Below, one piece after another: positions 31,276-32,970 of a DNA stretch of 32,970 nucleotides (within the stretch, counting starts at the first letter, position 1; each line of letters opens with the position of its first letter). This DNA is from a virus. A program made the position numbers and the translations under genes. The notes beneath the pieces were generated by a model. That model was not told the DNA's origin and did not search any database. It was given only the letters and a program-made list of their open reading frames with translations. Where the stretch lies: positions 1-32,970 of the IMG/VR virus record IMGVR_UViG_3300017773_000068; one strand, 5' to 3'.

Positions 31276-32970
31276 TATTCACAGTCTCCATAAGATTTAC
31301 CAATGCCAGACTCACATGTAATAGGCATACCCTCAGCCCAAGATGGTGTTGTACTCATACAATCTTCTATGTATTGTCTAGCTTCATCTAACTCACCATC
31401 AGGTACACAGCATACCACGGAATCATGCACTGTTAATACAGGCTTGTACCGCTTGGCAATAGCCAACATCTGCTCACCCATGATGCACCTAGCGATAGCT
31501 TGGCACACATTCTCTGTAACCTTACCACCGTAGATTCTTGTGCGACCTCGCCGTGTCTTGTAATTAAACTCCACACCACGTTCGCCTTGTTCATACTGTA
31601 AGTCATCGTAACGCATAACTAGACCACTTGGCAACTTTATACCATAACCTGTTGTAGTCTCTACACTTTTTACTATACCCAACGCCCCAAACGACATTAC
31701 TCTACCACGAGACATTTCTGTTAACATGTTCTGACAATTACGCCAGAATTGAGCTATTTTCCAATTTGAATCTCTGTAGATAGATATAATCCTACGTGCC
31801 TCATCTACATGTATGTCTGTACCAAAGGACTTTAACTGTTCAGCAAACCGTACAGCCCCCATGCCATACCCTGCACCAAGTATCGTGCTCTTACCTACAA
31901 ACCTTTGTTCTTTGGTAACGTCTTCTTCTTTGACGTTGTATATCTTAGATGCCATTTTGATGTATACATCTTCTTTGTTAGCAAAGGCTTCAACTAAATC
32001 ATCTTGTCCTGCTAACCATGCAAGTACACGTGCCTCAATCTGTGATGAATCACAATCAACTAGTGTATAACCTACTGGCGCAATGATACTGGACTTCAAC
32101 TTCTTGCCATTGACACCACGACTAGGTAGGTTTTGTATATTGATTTTGTCATCACCGCCCCACCTACCAGTGTGTGCCGCGTAGTACCTCACTGGGATAG
32201 GCATTAATCCACGCTTAGCAATACCTATAAACCTCTCCGTACGTGATTCTTCTAACGTACTCTTTGTACCCAAGCGTGCAGTAACAAGTGCTTGTACTCT
32301 TGTATCTTCGTGTTCTTGCAATGCTTTAAACGCTTCATCGTTCTTTGCGAATGCGTAGGTTTCTTTGCCAGTTGTCAGACTTGTTTTCATCGGAGGCTTT
32401 ACACCCAGTGATACCAGTGCCTCGGCAAACTTATTGTTACTCATCAAGTCTTCACGTGTTACACCGCTTGATGTGATTAAGTCTTCTTTTATCTGCTTAG
32501 TATTCTCTAAGTGTTGTTGAAGTAGCCCAATGTCTAGGTCTAACATTGGTTCAGTGAACATGCGCAACGTCATATCAATGATACGCATCTCTTGTTTGGG
32601 AAATCCCTTAGCCATAGTCATAAACAACTTATACGTTAACTCAACATCGTTAACACAATAGTCGCCATACCTGCTAAGTTCTTCTGGTGTAAAGTCTTCT
32701 CTACGTTTGCCTACGGCATTCAGAACTTCTTTCCCCTTAGTGCCGAGACCATACTTCTGAGTAAGTTTGTCAAGCGATCCACCAACCTCGACACCGTGCA
32801 GTGCGCGAGCCATGCAAAGAGTATCAGCAAGCACGCGAGGACGCACATCAAAAATCCAAGATAGAATAGCGCCATCAAACATAGTGTTGTGACATAAGAG
32901 CATACTGTTTGCCCAATCGAATGAATCCAAGTATTTTTTAATCTGTTCATGCGTTCCACTAGCCCATTCA
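31275..32970 (-). CDS. DNA polymerase, family A, with 3'-5' exonuclease; 5' end outside the window
   Basis: Replicative DNA polymerase. The frame stays open to the window edge (residues EWASGTHEQIKKY precede the first in-window TTG at 32930), so the start is missing. Numbering from that TTG: CHNTMFDGAILSW is exonuclease motif II, with D19; YGDYCVNDVEL is exo motif III. Motif I lies outside. Polymerase motifs: VDCDSSQIEARVLAW (A), RFVGKSTILGAGYGMG (B, O-helix) and VLTVHDSVVCCVP (C). In motif B the residue equivalent to E. coli F762 is Leu (codon at 31878-31880). TAATG coupling to the 67-aa gene. This is the first visible gene of the operon; its promoter is beyond the edge. Confidence 0.93.
   Translation of the reverse strand, partial: EWASGTHEQIKKYLDSFDWANSMLLCHNTMFDGAILSWIFDVRPRVLADTLCMARALHGVEVGGSLDKLTQKYGLGTKGKEVLNAVGKRREDFTPEELSRYGDYCVNDVELTYKLFMTMAKGFPKQEMRIIDMTLRMFTEPMLDLDIGLLQQHLENTKQIKEDLITSSGVTREDLMSNNKFAEALVSLGVKPPMKTSLTTGKETYAFAKNDEAFKALQEHEDTRVQALVTARLGTKSTLEESRTERFIGIAKRGLMPIPVRYYAAHTGRWGGDDKINIQNLPSRGVNGKKLKSSIIAPVGYTLVDCDSSQIEARVLAWLAGQDDLVEAFANKEDVYIKMASKIYNVKEEDVTKEQRFVGKSTILGAGYGMGAVRFAEQLKSFGTDIHVDEARRIISIYRDSNWKIAQFWRNCQNMLTEMSRGRVMSFGALGIVKSVETTTGYGIKLPSGLVMRYDDLQYEQGERGVEFNYKTRRGRTRIYGGKVTENVCQAIARCIMGEQMLAIAKRYKPVLTVHDSVVCCVPDGELDEARQYIEDCMSTTPSWAEGMPITCESGIGKSYGDCE

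Noticed and set aside
23154-32970. Possible lysogeny module, based on the excisionase-like HTH protein
   Set aside because: No integrase, repressor or attachment site is visible. The HTH protein is embedded in replication genes.

Overview
This window looks like part of a lytic-type, podovirus-like bacteriophage genome, most likely marine. The reasons are a compact two-arm layout, a complete phage replication set, and a late-type block of very large virion-like proteins. Sequence styles familiar from marine phage proteins also recur, such as Gly-Gly motifs, a conserved LSDGEFVVPADVV-type segment and a polyvalent protein carrying a small metallopeptidase. No rRNA, tRNA, insertion sequence, integrase or CRISPR array was seen. 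No terminase, portal, capsid or lysis gene lies inside the window. The host cannot be read from the sequence. The marine assignment is inference.

Left arm (43..23065, + strand): four genes in tandem, nearly without gaps, encode proteins of 4151, 630, 676 and 2211 residues. The first three are joined by TAATG stop/start overlaps, and the fourth follows after 9 bases with its own AAGGGG ribosome site. The 4151-residue protein carries Ca2+-binding-type repeats (34-residue thrombospondin-3-like units, then two dockerin-like loops), an amphipathic glycine-rich module, and long C-terminal repeats. The 630- and 676-residue proteins look like internal virion proteins. The 2211-residue protein is a polyvalent-type ejected protein with an HEATH zinc-peptidase motif and hydrophobic segments. 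A hydrophobic module with the same order of short motifs occurs in both the 4151- and 2211-residue proteins. The best overall reading is a DNA-ejection or internal-core machine of unusual size. This is inference.

Right arm (23154..32970, - strand, read right to left): family A DNA polymerase (5' end beyond the window), a 67-residue coiled-coil/membrane protein, a PD-(D/E)XK nuclease with four suitably placed cysteines, a small basic HNH-like protein, a 311-base structured untranslated stretch, an SF2/SNF2 helicase, a 132-residue coiled-coil protein, a MerR/excisionase-type helix-turn-helix protein, a Cys-rich 220-residue protein, a T7 gp2.5-like ssDNA-binding protein, a primase-helicase (AEP-type primase plus DUF927 ATPase) and a 71-residue orphan. 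Together these make a nearly complete replication and recombination operon. The polymerase has leucine at the position equivalent to E. coli Pol I Phe762, the variant known from marine virioplankton.

The two arms converge at 23065..23154. A strong stem-loop with a U-run there ends the leftward transcript, and a 12-base direct repeat lies beside it. Most genes are tightly packed. The only gap over 300 bases is 29851..30161.
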